From Loigolactobacillus bifermentans DSM 20003 (GTDB lineage: Bacteria > Bacillota > Bacilli > Lactobacillales > Lactobacillaceae), in the NCBI RefSeq assembly GCF_001434575.1, contig NZ_AZDA01000003.1, positions 62,001 through 126,000 of the forward strand: 64,000 nucleotides of DNA, in the 5' to 3' direction. This document shows positions 7,283 through 14,497 of this stretch, one piece after another (position 1 is the stretch's first letter; every line of letters starts with the position of its first letter). Below the pieces are notes generated by a model, which worked only from the letters and a program-made list of their open reading frames with translations, was not told where the DNA came from and did no database searches. A program made the translations under genes and the position numbers.

Positions 7283-7422
7283 TTGTCACCTCTGATTCTG
7301 TCAGCCTCACGATTCGTGTGGATCACTGCTGCTAGTAACAAATTCACTTGCTGATCAGCTTTCCACTGCTCGGTATTGGCCTTTATCTGCTTATAACTCA
7401 ACTTCTGTTGCACGTTTTTCAT
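7279..7422 (-). CDS. Very small phage protein
   Basis: A 47-residue helical protein rich in Gln, Lys and Ala (KQIKANTEQWKADQQVNLLL). It overlaps both neighbours by 4 bases through ATGA junctions, a strong sign of real coupled translation despite its size. No family recognised. Confidence 0.65.
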   Translation of the reverse strand: MKNVQQKLSYKQIKANTEQWKADQQVNLLLAAVIHTNREADRIRGDK

Positions 7423-8093
7423 CGACTAGCTCGCATAAAATCAGCCCTACGCACCATTCTTGCGGCTTCTTGCTTTTGCCGGATTTCTTTGGTTTCATTT
7501 AGTATTTCTTGTAGGTCTGGGTGGGATTGGGCATATCCAGAAAGCGCGCTTGAGCTAAGGCCAATTGCTCGGCTAACTTGTCTAGCCGAATTGCCGTTTA
7601 GTAGCAACTGGCGAATTCTGTCCATGTTGGGCAAAATGTTGGTATCATAAGCCGAACTCGTTCGATTTACTTTGATTTTCTGTGTGTTGAGCACGTTATA
7701 GACATACCCAAGACGTTCACCAACGTCATAAGCAATCTGCCGAGGTGTTGCGTTTGGATTGTCGCGGCAGTAATTGACGATTTCCTTTTTCCGCGGTGAT
7801 AGTTTGCCAAGTTTCTTTTTCCGAACCGTTCGTGGCTTTGGATCTGATTTGGTTGCCAATTTCATTTTTTTGAAGCTGACAATAATATTGCCGTTGCCGC
7901 CAAACAGCTGGAACTTGGTCAATTTTTCGACTAGTAAAATTCCAATTGGGTCAACCATGGCGCTATGGTCATACATCTTTTCAACGACGGCCTTAAAATT
8001 TTTAAAAGTGTCATCCCCAAAGCGGTATTCGCTGACAATTACTGTGTCGCCAGCGGCAAACTTTGGATGCTCTACGTATCTTGGATCACTCAT
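7419..8093 (-). CDS. Phage HTH-containing regulator-like protein
   Basis: A 224-residue basic protein. The first 75 residues look like a small beta-barrel (FAAGDTVIVSEYRFG..., then GNIIVSFKKMKL). They are followed by two helix-turn-helix-like units: SPRKKEIVNYCRDNPNATPRQIAYDVGE near residue 100 and NMDRIRQLLLNGNSARQVSRAIGLS near residue 155. The architecture suggests sequence-specific DNA binding, perhaps late-gene control or replication. The role is inferred from fold only. Confidence 0.75.
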   Translation of the reverse strand: MSDPRYVEHPKFAAGDTVIVSEYRFGDDTFKNFKAVVEKMYDHSAMVDPIGILLVEKLTKFQLFGGNGNIIVSFKKMKLATKSDPKPRTVRKKKLGKLSPRKKEIVNYCRDNPNATPRQIAYDVGERLGYVYNVLNTQKIKVNRTSSAYDTNILPNMDRIRQLLLNGNSARQVSRAIGLSSSALSGYAQSHPDLQEILNETKEIRQKQEAARMVRRADFMRASR

Positions 8094-8505
8094 TTATCTC
8101 ACTCACTTCGATTTCGATTCGAGGCCTAGCCCCGTAGTATTTTTTAGCGTGTATTTCGCAAATTTGGTTGTCATCAACCCAGTAAACGCCGTGTAATGCG
8201 TCCAAAAACGATTTGATGTAATTGTCTAAGTCCGGTTTGACCGCTGGCAGTATCTGGCCTGCTTCACGTAGCCTTTTTTGCCTGTTTGAGAGGCTGTTTT
8301 GGATTGGTCGGTAAAATACCAGGTCAATCCGTAATGGCCCCTCTAGCGGCTTATCCCGGTATGTCAGCTTAGCCTCCATGGCAACCGCCTTTTTAAACTG
8401 GCTGACATTTTTAGGGTCATGCAAGCTGACACCAAGGCGAGTACGTGCCGCTCTCGGTCTGATTTGAGGTACAGGTGCCAGATTAAAAGTGTGACTAAAC
8501 TCCAT
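8086..8505 (-). CDS. rusA: RusA family Holliday junction resolvase
   Basis: A 139-residue protein of normal RusA length. The active-site signature KPDLDNYIKSFLDAL is at residues 90-104, with Asp92 and Asp94, and the third acidic position is in VDDNQI at 111-112; these are the Mg2+ ligands of RusA. The enzyme resolves four-way junctions formed during phage recombination and replication. The start lies inside the end of the initiator gene. It fits functionally with the DUF1071 annealing protein and SSB upstream. Confidence 0.95.
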   Translation of the reverse strand: MEFSHTFNLAPVPQIRPRAARTRLGVSLHDPKNVSQFKKAVAMEAKLTYRDKPLEGPLRIDLVFYRPIQNSLSNRQKRLREAGQILPAVKPDLDNYIKSFLDALHGVYWVDDNQICEIHAKKYYGARPRIEIEVSEINE

Positions 8506-9388
8506 GTTCTTGCCTCAGCTTTCTCAGCCCCGCCAATGAGTCTTCTAATCCGCTGGCAGCTTCGTTTGTAGGCTCTTGCTCTGGTGTATAGCCAGGCTGT
8601 GCCCAATCTGGCAGCGTCTCTTTTTGAGCCGGTTGATCTTTAGTGTCAGGCCGTTTTTGCGGTGCTGCCAGATCGTATTCGTCCATCCAGCCATGGCCCT
8701 CAAACCAGCTTCTAGCACCTTTGACAAAGCCCGATTGGATTTGATTTAGCGCGATAAACTGCTTGTATTCGTCAATCTTGGCTAATACTTTTTCCGTAGT
8801 GGTCTCACCGGAGGTGACAGCCTCAACAAATGCGGTTTGCGCAAACTGGAAGCCGCCTTTTTTCGGATAAGCTGGCCAGACCTTGGTCACAAAATCACCA
8901 GTTGGGTCAGTCTTGGGCACACTCACGCTTTCAACGTTAGTGTTTAGAGTATTAGTCAAGTTAAGGTCACTAGTACTAGTAAGTACTTTGGAGCTACCAG
9001 TTGAGCTACGGGTTGGGTTACCAGTTGAGCTACTAGTTACCGTACTAGTTGAGCTACTTTTATCATCCCTAGTAGCCCAACTGGTATCCCAACTTTTGTT
9101 GTAAATTTGAATTATCTGATACCTTGGCTTCTGTTTGTTTCGTTTACCGGGAATGTATTTTATTAATTCAAGTTGGACTAATTCGTTTCTGGCCTTTTTC
9201 AAGCCAGCTTCTGATAATCCAGTCAGGTCGGCCAATGCAGAATTCTTTAAGGTAAATAGTTCGTCTAGCTTGCCTTCATCGTTCGCGTAGTCTAGTAACT
9301 CGCGATACAGATTGTTTTGGCCAGTTGAGACATCTATTTGATCCCGTTTCAGCTTTCTCCAAGCGCGACGCTGTTTGAAATAGTCCAT
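8495..9388 (-). CDS. Phage replication initiator (replisome organizer-like)
   Basis: A 297-residue protein starting MDYFKQRRAWRK after CAAGGAGGTG; a longer in-frame start has no SD. The N-terminus is a winged-helix DNA-binding domain (LYRELLDYANDEGKLDELFTL..., then LADLTGLSEAGLKKARNEL). A Ser/Thr-rich linker (residues 123-160) is followed by a helical C-terminal domain (VWPAYPKKGGFQFAQTAFVEAV..., then FVKGARSWFEGHGW) like those of Lactobacillus/Lactococcus phage initiators that bind the origin and recruit helicase or primase. The linker DNA contains the iteron array described separately, so the gene probably carries its own origin. No helicase loader or primase is seen nearby. Confidence 0.85.
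   Translation of the reverse strand: MDYFKQRRAWRKLKRDQIDVSTGQNNLYRELLDYANDEGKLDELFTLKNSALADLTGLSEAGLKKARNELVQLELIKYIPGKRNKQKPRYQIIQIYNKSWDTSWATRDDKSSSTSTVTSSSTGNPTRSSTGSSKVLTSTSDLNLTNTLNTNVESVSVPKTDPTGDFVTKVWPAYPKKGGFQFAQTAFVEAVTSGETTTEKVLAKIDEYKQFIALNQIQSGFVKGARSWFEGHGWMDEYDLAAPQKRPDTKDQPAQKETLPDWAQPGYTPEQEPTNEAASGLEDSLAGLRKLRQEHGV
8996..9085. repeat. Iteron array, probable phage replication origin
   Basis: The 14-mer ACCAGTTGAGCTAC occurs at 8996-9009 and 9020-9033, and as ACTAGTTGAGCTAC at 9044-9057, with a period of exactly 24 bp. A fourth copy with one mismatch lies inverted at 9072-9085. An extra GAGCTAC half-site is at 8991-8997. The array lies in the linker of the initiator gene, where lambdoid and lactococcal phages place their origins. 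Origin function is inferred from repeat geometry and location. Confidence 0.75.
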
Positions 9389-9437
9389 GAATACACCTCC
9401 TTGTTGCTTAATGCCTCCCACCCGCCACAATCAGCGA

Positions 9438-9923
9438 TCAGAAAGGTAAATCATTGTCGTTGATATCAATGTTCATGCCATCAGCTTGATATGGGTCTTT
9501 GTTTTGTGGGTTAGCTGGCGGCTTTTGCTTTGAGTAACCAGTAGCATTGCTATTTTGCTGTGTGGCATTACCATGGCCACCCTGATTATTGCTTTGGTCT
9601 TGATTACGTGATTCGAGTAATGAGAAGTTATCAACGACCACCTCGGTCACATAAACCCGTTGACCGTCCTTGTTGTCGTAGTTTCGTGTTTGAATCCGTC
9701 CATCAATGCCGATCAGCGAACCCTTATGTGTGAAATTAGCTAAGTTTTCAGCTGATTTACGCCAGATTACGCAATTGATAAAGTCCGCTTCTCGTTCGCC
9801 TTGCTTATTCGTAAATTGGCGATTAACGGCCAATATGAACTGTCCAACAGCTGTACCGTTACCTGTGTAGCGGATTTCAACATCTCTCGTTAACCGTCCG
9901 ATCAGGACTGTTTTGTTGATCAT
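9438..9923 (-). CDS. ssb: Single-stranded DNA-binding protein
   Basis: A 161-residue protein. The OB-fold covers residues 1-105 with family motifs [17 protein letters not shown], the [31 protein letters not shown] region and [23 protein letters not shown] Gln/Asn-rich linker leads to the acidic tip DNDLPF, the peptide that recruits host replication and repair proteins. It coats ssDNA during phage replication and annealing. The gene overlaps the 3' end of the HNH-type gene by 47 bp. Confidence 0.97.
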   Translation of the reverse strand: MINKTVLIGRLTRDVEIRYTGNGTAVGQFILAVNRQFTNKQGEREADFINCVIWRKSAENLANFTHKGSLIGIDGRIQTRNYDNKDGQRVYVTEVVVDNFSLLESRNQDQSNNQGGHGNATQQNSNATGYSKQKPPANPQNKDPYQADGMNIDINDNDLPF

Positions 9924-10584
9924 CTATATTCCAGCTTTCTAGATGGAGTTTGACGCGCTCCTCTTTGTCTAATTTGATTGGTCGGATATGATACTTTCCT
10001 AAAAACGTATCAATCCCGATTCTGTGCTGTTCTTGATGATGTTCCCGGCACAAAGCCATGAGGTACATACCATCATGGCTAATCTTGCGTCTGTTGCGTC
10101 CCATACCGACCGTGTACTGATGCGCTATATCGGCGTGCTTGCCACAAATGGCACACTTGCGATACCGTAAGCACCACCAGTTTCGTGGGAAATCATCCGG
10201 TAATGAATCCCAAGTCTTAGTTCGAAATGGAACTTCGTACTTAAAACAAAATTCTAAAATCGTATAGATCATGTTATTAGCTTGCTCAACTGAACAATTG
10301 CTCAGTGAGTACGGCTCATAGCTGAATATCTCGCGTGTATAGCCCTTATAACGGTCTTCCCAGTATTCCTCGGTGTCTCCGGTGTACTCAGCTGTATCGC
10401 GAATTAAAGCCCAAATTTTGCCACGCTGTTCAGGCGATATTGTTCGACCATCTTCAACGTCCAATTGAACTGACAACTGCTTGCCGCTGACAAATTTCAT
10501 AAGCTTGTAAAACAACGAAGCGTCGTCTAATTCAATTGTCACTTGATTGCCTGAAATCCTAATCAATTTGCCAATCAGTTTCAT
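9877..10584 (-). CDS. Putative HNHc-type phage nuclease
   Basis: A 235-residue protein. The first 120 residues resemble NinB-like phage recombination proteins ([26 protein letters not shown]). The C-terminal part is a Cys/His zinc-binding HNH-like module: CAIC at 144-147, a histidine in [10 protein letters not shown], and CREHHQEQH at 179-187. The combination is common in Lactobacillus phages between the annealing protein and SSB. Nuclease activity has not been shown for this subtype to my knowledge. The 3' end overlaps ssb. Confidence 0.85.
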   Translation of the reverse strand: MKLIGKLIRISGNQVTIELDDASLFYKLMKFVSGKQLSVQLDVEDGRTISPEQRGKIWALIRDTAEYTGDTEEYWEDRYKGYTREIFSYEPYSLSNCSVEQANNMIYTILEFCFKYEVPFRTKTWDSLPDDFPRNWWCLRYRKCAICGKHADIAHQYTVGMGRNRRKISHDGMYLMALCREHHQEQHRIGIDTFLGKYHIRPIKLDKEERVKLHLESWNIDDQQNSPDRTVNERC

Positions 10585-11285
10585 TATTTAGCCGCGGCTT
10601 TCTCAAGTTTTCGTTCTTTCTTTTTACTCTCAGCTTTAGCCTTTAACTCGCTAGCACATTTTAGAAGCGTTCCATACTCAGAACCGTAAAGGTCTTCAAG
10701 TGGTACTTCTTTAATACTGCTGTGTTCAAAAGACCAGGAAATCATTTCTTGCTTGGATTTCCCAGACAATTCAGCGATTACTTCGAAAACGCCATCCAGT
10801 ACTTTTGCTTGTGTAGCACTTACTTTTTTAGGTGTTGGGTCTTCTGCTGGCGTTGGTACGTCCTCACCAGCGTAAATGTACAGGCCCAATCCTTGTAAAG
10901 CACAGGCCTTAACGAAGCACCGTTGCTTAGTAGTGTTGATTTGCCCCATATCAGGATTGCCAACTGATTTATTGCGGTGATCCATGACATACAGCGTGTC
11001 AGTTTCAGAATGGCCTTCAATCGTCACCGTGCACTCGATCATGCAACCGTTGCTAGGCGTTAGCAGGTATGGCACTTTACGACCAGTAGATTGACCATCT
11101 TGGCCGATTTCATCCCATTCACGAAATTCACGCTTGGCGTCGGGGTCAATTGATTTAATTGTTTGCCAAGCCCAAACCCACGACAGATATGATAATTTGA
11201 ATCCTTTGTTGTCGATTGTGTCGATATGATTTGAGCAGTCAATGGAGCTCAATCGACGGAACAAGCTATCCTTTTTCTCACTCAT
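10584..11285 (-). CDS. DUF1071 (Sak-type) single-strand annealing protein
   Basis: A 233-residue protein matching the DUF1071 family of phage single-strand annealing proteins (Sak3-like). The core runs from LSYLSWVWAWQTIKSIDPDA through RKVPYLLTPSNGCMIECTVTIEG to QRCFVKACALQGLGLYIYAGED, followed by a helical, lysine-rich tail. The family anneals complementary ssDNA in phage recombination and works with an SSB, here encoded two genes downstream. GAGGTGAGCG precedes the start, and the stop base is shared with the next gene. Confidence 0.92.
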   Translation of the reverse strand: MSEKKDSLFRRLSSIDCSNHIDTIDNKGFKLSYLSWVWAWQTIKSIDPDAKREFREWDEIGQDGQSTGRKVPYLLTPSNGCMIECTVTIEGHSETDTLYVMDHRNKSVGNPDMGQINTTKQRCFVKACALQGLGLYIYAGEDVPTPAEDPTPKKVSATQAKVLDGVFEVIAELSGKSKQEMISWSFEHSSIKEVPLEDLYGSEYGTLLKCASELKAKAESKKKERKLEKAAAK

Positions 11286-11658
11286 CTTCGCTCACCTCAT
11301 GTGCTCCAATCTCTTGGAGGAATTCAACAACTTCGTCGCTTTGAAATGCCAGGGAATCATGACGGTCTTGCTTGAGGACGTAAGTGTCATCATCAACGCT
11401 TAACTGGTCGCTTTTGTAATCAGTCACCCGCAACCCGTCTGCGATTTCCGGTAAGTGATCTGCACCAAGATGAATGACAAAGTCTAATGCGTCTTCAATG
11501 TCGAAATACTCAGTACCGAATTTCCAAATCTTGTTAAAACCAGGAACTAGCTCCTGGCCTTGAAAACTCTCAATGTACTGCTTATCAGCAAAAGTAGCGT
11601 CAGCTGCTAAATTTGCTTGCGTCACGTCAACGTTGGTAAAAATATTATTTTGTAGCAT
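11278..11658 (-). CDS. Phage hypothetical protein upstream of the annealing protein
   Basis: A 126-residue acidic protein (MLQNNIFTNVDVTQ...). The second in-frame ATG is preferred because GGAGG lies 9 bases upstream of it but only 3 bases from the first. It is rich in Asp and Glu, lacks a membrane segment, and overlaps the DUF1071 gene by 8 bases. Proteins in this slot may assist the annealing protein. No family recognised. Confidence 0.75.
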   Translation of the reverse strand: MLQNNIFTNVDVTQANLAADATFADKQYIESFQGQELVPGFNKIWKFGTEYFDIEDALDFVIHLGADHLPEIADGLRVTDYKSDQLSVDDDTYVLKQDRHDSLAFQSDEVVEFLQEIGAHEVSEDE

Positions 11659-11866
11659 TTTCATTTACCTCCTCATAAGGTAGATTGGAAAGCCCATGTC
11701 GTTCTGCTTCTTCGGCAGTAAATTCAAGCCGATAACGTTTCATGGTGTTGGGACTTGCTTGAATACCAATCATGCAAAGTTCATCTTTTTTGGTTAATGC
11801 GTAATACATTTCCCCAAAACGTTCATCTTGTGCGAGATCACCAGGAACTGGAATTCTTCTACGCAT
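11645..11866 (-). CDS. Small phage protein, paralogue of the 14.5-kb protein
   Basis: A 73-residue protein starting MRRRIPVPGDLAQ, 8 bases after AAGGAGG. Its pattern R-I-P-V-P-G...MYYA......YRLEFT..E..RHGL..LPYEEV recurs in the protein at 14494-14697, so the prophage carries two diverged copies. No enzymatic motif is seen. The alternation of strands suggests a small beta-rich fold. Function unknown. Confidence 0.75.
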   Translation of the reverse strand: MRRRIPVPGDLAQDERFGEMYYALTKKDELCMIGIQASPNTMKRYRLEFTAEEAERHGLSNLPYEEVNENATK

Positions 11867-11923
11867 GTTCATAACCTCCTTGATGTGGTAAAATCAGGAT
11901 ATAAGTTAATTTGAACTGTGTCT

Positions 11924-11960
11924 GAGCCTCTGGTGTTGCCGCACCGGTGGCTCTTTTTTT
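11924..11960 (+). terminator. Rightward-facing hairpin with T-run inside the leftward operon
   Basis: GAGCC...GGTG, a short loop, CACC...GGCTC, then seven T on the + strand. On the minus strand the hairpin is preceded by A's and has no T-run, so it should stop antisense rather than operon transcription. It sits in the gap between two early genes. Confidence 0.6.
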
Positions 11961-12153
11961 ATGCCGCGTGATCACGACGTTCCAAACTTCGTGCAATTTC
12001 ATCACCTCGTTTAAAGACTTCGTCGCGTTTGCGATAGTCAATTTCAGGCTGTTCAACGGCCCGTTTGGGTTCTTTCGGTTCGTCTTCGTCTAGCCAAAAA
12101 TGATTCCAGCAGGCGAACATCAAAAGCACAAGTGAAATTTCTAGTAATGTCAT
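11959..12153 (-). CDS. Small phage membrane-anchored protein
   Basis: A 64-residue protein with one N-terminal hydrophobic segment (residues 2-21, including a Trp-containing end) followed by a highly charged, proline-containing helix ending in ARSLERRDHAA. TAGGAGG precedes the start. The layout suggests a single-pass protein with a cytoplasmic tail. Function unknown. Confidence 0.75.
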   Translation of the reverse strand: MTLLEISLVLLMFACWNHFWLDEDEPKEPKRAVEQPEIDYRKRDEVFKRGDEIARSLERRDHAA

Positions 12154-12204
12154 ACTAATTCCTCCTAAAAAAATCTAAACAACTAATCACCTAGCCCGGC
12201 TAAT

Positions 12205-12558
12205 TTAATGTTGTTCTTGAATCCATTTTGTGACTGCTTTCAGCGAAAACATTGGATTTTTATATTTGCCAACTTGGCACTTTGGAAAACCCGGTGTTTT
12301 AACCATTCGCGCAATTTTTTCATGGCCTATGTGTAAGCCGCGCTTTTTCAATTCCTCTTCTAATCGAGTTCTGTTCATAATGTCGCCTTTCTCAGCTTCA
12401 TCACTTTCAGAGGATGTTTTTAGTTTCTTATAAAGAGCTTCATTTTCTTCACGAACAACATTTCGCCATTCCGCCAAGAAGTTACGCTCATGTGTAGTTA
12501 ATTCCATTTGGTTTTCAGACTCACGTTCTGAGCCACCGTTAAGCACTGTCAATCCCAT
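12205..12558 (-). CDS. Phage DNA-binding protein, excisionase/MerR-like C-terminus
   Basis: A 117-residue protein starting MGLTVLNGGSE after GGAGGTGAG. The middle is a charged coiled-coil-like helix. The last 60 residues (LEEELKKRGLHIGHEKIARMVKTPGFPKCQVGKYKNPMFS..VTKWIQEQ, shown in part) read as a small winged-HTH of the kind found in excisionases and phage regulators, with the G-F-P..QVG wing and a terminal W-I helix. It could be the prophage excisionase, although it is far from the integrase. Confidence 0.7.
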   Translation of the reverse strand: MGLTVLNGGSERESENQMELTTHERNFLAEWRNVVREENEALYKKLKTSSESDEAEKGDIMNRTRLEEELKKRGLHIGHEKIARMVKTPGFPKCQVGKYKNPMFSLKAVTKWIQEQH

Positions 12559-12570
12559 ATTTCTCACCTC

Positions 12571-13080
12571 CTAGCCGCCTAGAGCGTCGTTAAAAGCGTC
12601 AATCAACGGTTGCGGGTCGCGGCCTTCATATTTGGCCAGACGTATCAGCTTCGTGATTTCAGCCGCAACTTCCTCAATGGCGTTTTTCCAGTACGAATCC
12701 ATAAACTCTTGATCAGCCCGTGTAATATACCCAGGCCTCTCAATGACCAGTTCCTGATAGTGTTGCTCTTGTTCCAAACGCTCACGTTCTTCTTTTTTGG
12801 CTGATACGATTGCCGCAAAAACGTCCGCTCTGAGCTTCGGGTCGTCCATGAAACTGATAATATGGAAATCCGCTCTACCCGATGACCAGCGAAGCGCCAA
12901 GCCCCCTAGCATACTTGCTAAGGCCTTTTTACTATCGTGGCTGACGGCATACTCACCGTTGATATAGTCGCTCATGGTTGATGCCGCTACGTGAATTTGC
13001 TGAGCAGCCTTGCTTTTGCGAATGTGCGTTTCTTCAAATCTCAATTGCAATTGTTTAGCAAACTTGTAATCTTTGCCCAA
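12571..13080 (-). CDS. Xre-like HTH phage protein
   Basis: About 169 residues. TTG at 13080 is the likely start because GGGAGG lies 8 bases upstream; an in-frame GTG three codons earlier overlaps the SD. Residues 10-65 form an HTH (IRKSKAAQQIHVAASTMSDYINGEYAVS). The rest is a long charged helix (AKKEERERLEQEQ) and a helical C-terminal domain ending PLIDAFNDALGG. It is probably a regulator of early expression. The 3' gene follows after 12 bases. Confidence 0.75.
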   Translation of the reverse strand: MGKDYKFAKQLQLRFEETHIRKSKAAQQIHVAASTMSDYINGEYAVSHDSKKALASMLGGLALRWSSGRADFHIISFMDDPKLRADVFAAIVSAKKEERERLEQEQHYQELVIERPGYITRADQEFMDSYWKNAIEEVAAEITKLIRLAKYEGRDPQPLIDAFNDALGG

Positions 13081-13089
13081 ATCCTTCAC

Positions 13090-13457
13090 CTCCCTTCAAT
13101 GTTTCTTTTTTAAGGAAATATAGATATAATTAATCTGTTCAAAATTCCTTGCAAAGAGGAGTGGTTCTTTTGACACAGTTTTTGAACAACACTGTGTTCA
13201 TGTAGCTATTGCTGATCATGTTTCACTTGGCATTCGACTGTTGATGCCCATAGTTGGCCGCAACGTTAAAAGGGGAAGGTTTCGCTTGCAATTTACTGGG
13301 TTTGCGCAAATCATCTTGTAAATTGCTTAAATACTTCGTGTATGCTGACCCAGACTGGCGATCAGAATAGCTCTTCCACATGCAGTGCTGGACGACGATA
13401 CCAGCGATACTGTGGTAACAAGCCGGTAATTGTTTGAACTTTTAAAAATTTCGCAGC
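13090..13457. other. Low-coding stretch with a possible rightward transcript
   Basis: No convincing gene fills this 368-base gap in the early operon. On the + strand there is a TATAAT at 13125-13130, a GAGGAG followed by an 11-codon frame at about 13174, and a strong + strand terminator at the right end. Together these could define an RNA of roughly 350 bases running against the operon. On the minus strand only a 52-codon frame without an SD is open. Inverted repeats (ACACAG...CTGTGT) lie near 13176-13200. Confidence 0.4.
13223..13381 (-). CDS. Questionable 52-residue ORF
   Basis: The frame encodes a polar, basic peptide with a natural-looking composition (QSGSAYTKYLSNLQDDL, then KPSPFNVAANYG). 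It lacks an SD at its only ATG, and the open frame begins upstream without a start codon. It could be the remnant of a gene, or simply the complement of a structured rightward RNA. Confidence 0.3.
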   Translation of the reverse strand: MWKSYSDRQSGSAYTKYLSNLQDDLRKPSKLQAKPSPFNVAANYGHQQSNAK

Positions 13458-13490
13458 CTATTCCAATGCCGGTTGGAGTAGGCTTTTTTT
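13455..13490 (+). terminator. Strong rightward terminator overlapping a leftward gene end
   Basis: AGCCTATTCCAA and TTGGAGTAGGCT form a 12-bp stem with one wobble and a 6-base loop, followed by seven T. The left half lies just beyond the stop of the leftward HTH gene and the right half within its last codons. A terminator in this direction implies a rightward transcript ending here. Confidence 0.75.
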
Positions 13491-13664
13491 GAAAAATCCG
13501 TTCATATCACAATTTGTTTCGTTATAAACCTTTAGCAAAAAATCATAGCTAGGTTTTACGAAACCACCTTCAACTTTGCTGTAATGCGATTTTGAATAGC
13601 CAAGTCGCTTTGCAAATTCCTTCTGTGTCAAGTTCAGATCGGTTCTAACTTTTTTCAAGTACAT
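13458..13664 (-). CDS. Small Xre-family HTH protein
   Basis: A 68-residue Cro/CI-type protein. The HTH covers residues 4-58 (VRTDLNLTQKEFAKRLGYSKSHYSKVEGGFVKPSYDFLLKV...NCDMNGFF). It has an SD (GTGAGG) and its own short upstream region with an inverted repeat. Its last six codons form part of the opposing terminator. It may act as a second Cro-like switch protein or as the control of the adjacent rightward RNA; neither is proven. Confidence 0.85.
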   Translation of the reverse strand: MYLKKVRTDLNLTQKEFAKRLGYSKSHYSKVEGGFVKPSYDFLLKVYNETNCDMNGFFKKSLLQPALE

Positions 13665-13695
13665 CTCGTATCCTCACTTTTTAATTCCGAAATAA

Positions 13696-13716
13696 GATAC
13701 TAACTTTTCGGGTATC
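13696..13716. promoter_or_regulatory. Operator-like inverted repeat
   Basis: GATAC and GTATC flank 11 bases in the short gap upstream of the small HTH gene. On the minus strand TTGATA lies 17 bases before a weak TTATTT, so the repeat could overlap a promoter controlled by an HTH protein of this region. Confidence 0.4.
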
Positions 13717-13727
13717 AAATTGATAAT

Positions 13728-13892
13728 CTAGAGTTGTGCAATAAAAGCTTCTTCGGCGAGTTCTTCCTCGTCTCGGTGAGTTTCAACGATCAAGATGTTT
13801 TCTAACGCTTTAATCGAGAAATTCTTGATGTACTCAAGTGGCATGTCAGGGCGACGTTTCGCGACCGCTTTGATCAATTGCTCTTTAGTCAT
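13728..13892 (-). CDS. Small phage protein
   Basis: A 54-residue acidic protein starting MTKEQLIKAVAKRRPDMPLEY 6 bases after GGAGGTGAT; an upstream in-frame codon precedes that SD. It is predicted to be helical, with a Glu-rich C-terminus (RDEEELAEEAF). No family recognised. It overlaps the end of the upstream gene by 4 bases. Confidence 0.7.
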   Translation of the reverse strand: MTKEQLIKAVAKRRPDMPLEYIKNFSIKALENILIVETHRDEEELAEEAFIAQL

Positions 13893-14113
13893 GCCATCAC
13901 CTCCGCCCTTTGACAATTGAATAACTCGTCAGGTACGAACCTGACAGCGTCGCCAATGATTACTGGGTCAGTTGTTGGTGCCGCATGATACATATAGATG
14001 TAATTGCAAAGATTGGTTAAACTAGCCACGTCGATTGGCGCTAATGCGTCGCCAAACTGGTTTAGCGGCTGTCCAACGAGCGTTCTAGCATGCTGCAATG
14101 TCATTGTGATCAT
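13889..14113 (-). CDS. Small phage hypothetical protein
   Basis: A 74-residue protein with AGGAGG 7 bases upstream and a 4-base overlap with the next gene. It contains a tyrosine-rich segment (LCNYIYMYHAAP) and no charged clusters. It lies between the rightward 59-residue ORF and the leftward operon. Not recognised. Confidence 0.7.
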   Translation of the reverse strand: MITMTLQHARTLVGQPLNQFGDALAPIDVASLTNLCNYIYMYHAAPTTDPVIIGDAVRFVPDELFNCQRAEVMA

Positions 14114-14178
14114 TCGATTACCTCCTAATGTTTTTTCACCTCTTAGATGCGATAATGATTCCGAGGAGGTGAATGAAT

Positions 14179-14358
14179 TTGGACAATCAACCCGGAATCA
14201 AAGAAGTAAAGAAAGCTTTAAAGGATTGGCAACAAGACAAAGTTGATGCTGCAAGTGATGATTTAAAAGCGTTAACCGGTGCAGCAACTACCTTGGCCGC
14301 CGAAGCCGCTCTTACAGCTTTGGAAACTGCTTTTCCAGATTGTTTCCCAAAAGATTAA
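14179..14358 (+). CDS. Small rightward phage protein opposing the early operon
   Basis: A 59-residue protein (MDNQPGIKEVKKALKDWQQDK..., then an alanine-rich helix ending ETAFPDCFPKD). The TTG start has GGAGG 9 bases upstream; an in-frame ATG at 14173 is only 3 bases from it. A GATAAT -10-like box lies at 14153-14158. It is the only likely + strand gene inside the leftward operon, and its 3' end overlaps the 3' end of the convergent 61-residue gene by 47 bp. No domain is recognised. Confidence 0.55.
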   Translation: MDNQPGIKEVKKALKDWQQDKVDAASDDLKALTGAATTLAAEAALTALETAFPDCFPKD

Positions 14359-14497
14359 GCTGATTCTTAACTTCACGCTTAACCTCTCGGCTAATATCTT
14401 CACTTCGATTTCGCTCAAGACTACGTGCAATAGTTTTGAGCGATTCGTTTATCTCGGTGATTTGCTTCACCAAGTGAAGTTCATCTGTAATGCTCAT
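14312..14497 (-). CDS. Small coiled-coil phage protein
   Basis: A 61-residue, almost entirely helical charged protein with heptad-like spacing (LVKQITEINESLKTIARSLERN, shown in part). AGGAGG is 7 bases from the ATG. It overlaps its upstream neighbour by 4 bases and, convergently, the rightward ORF. Probably forms a coiled-coil oligomer; role unknown. Confidence 0.7.
   Translation of the reverse strand: MSITDELHLVKQITEINESLKTIARSLERNRSEDISREVKREVKNQLNLLGNNLEKQFPKL

Noticed and set aside
8996-9085. 24-bp periodic repeats as a CRISPR-like array
   Set aside because: 14-bp sites with 10-bp gaps and one inverted copy inside an initiator gene fit iterons, not CRISPR.
11859-12056. A 65-codon minus-strand frame
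   Set aside because: It overlaps the membrane-anchored protein gene (11959-12153) and the hairpin, lacks an SD, and has an unnatural sequence.
14004-14246. An 80-codon + strand frame
   Set aside because: Antisense to a well supported leftward gene (13889-14113), no SD; the plausible + strand gene is the shorter one starting at 14179.
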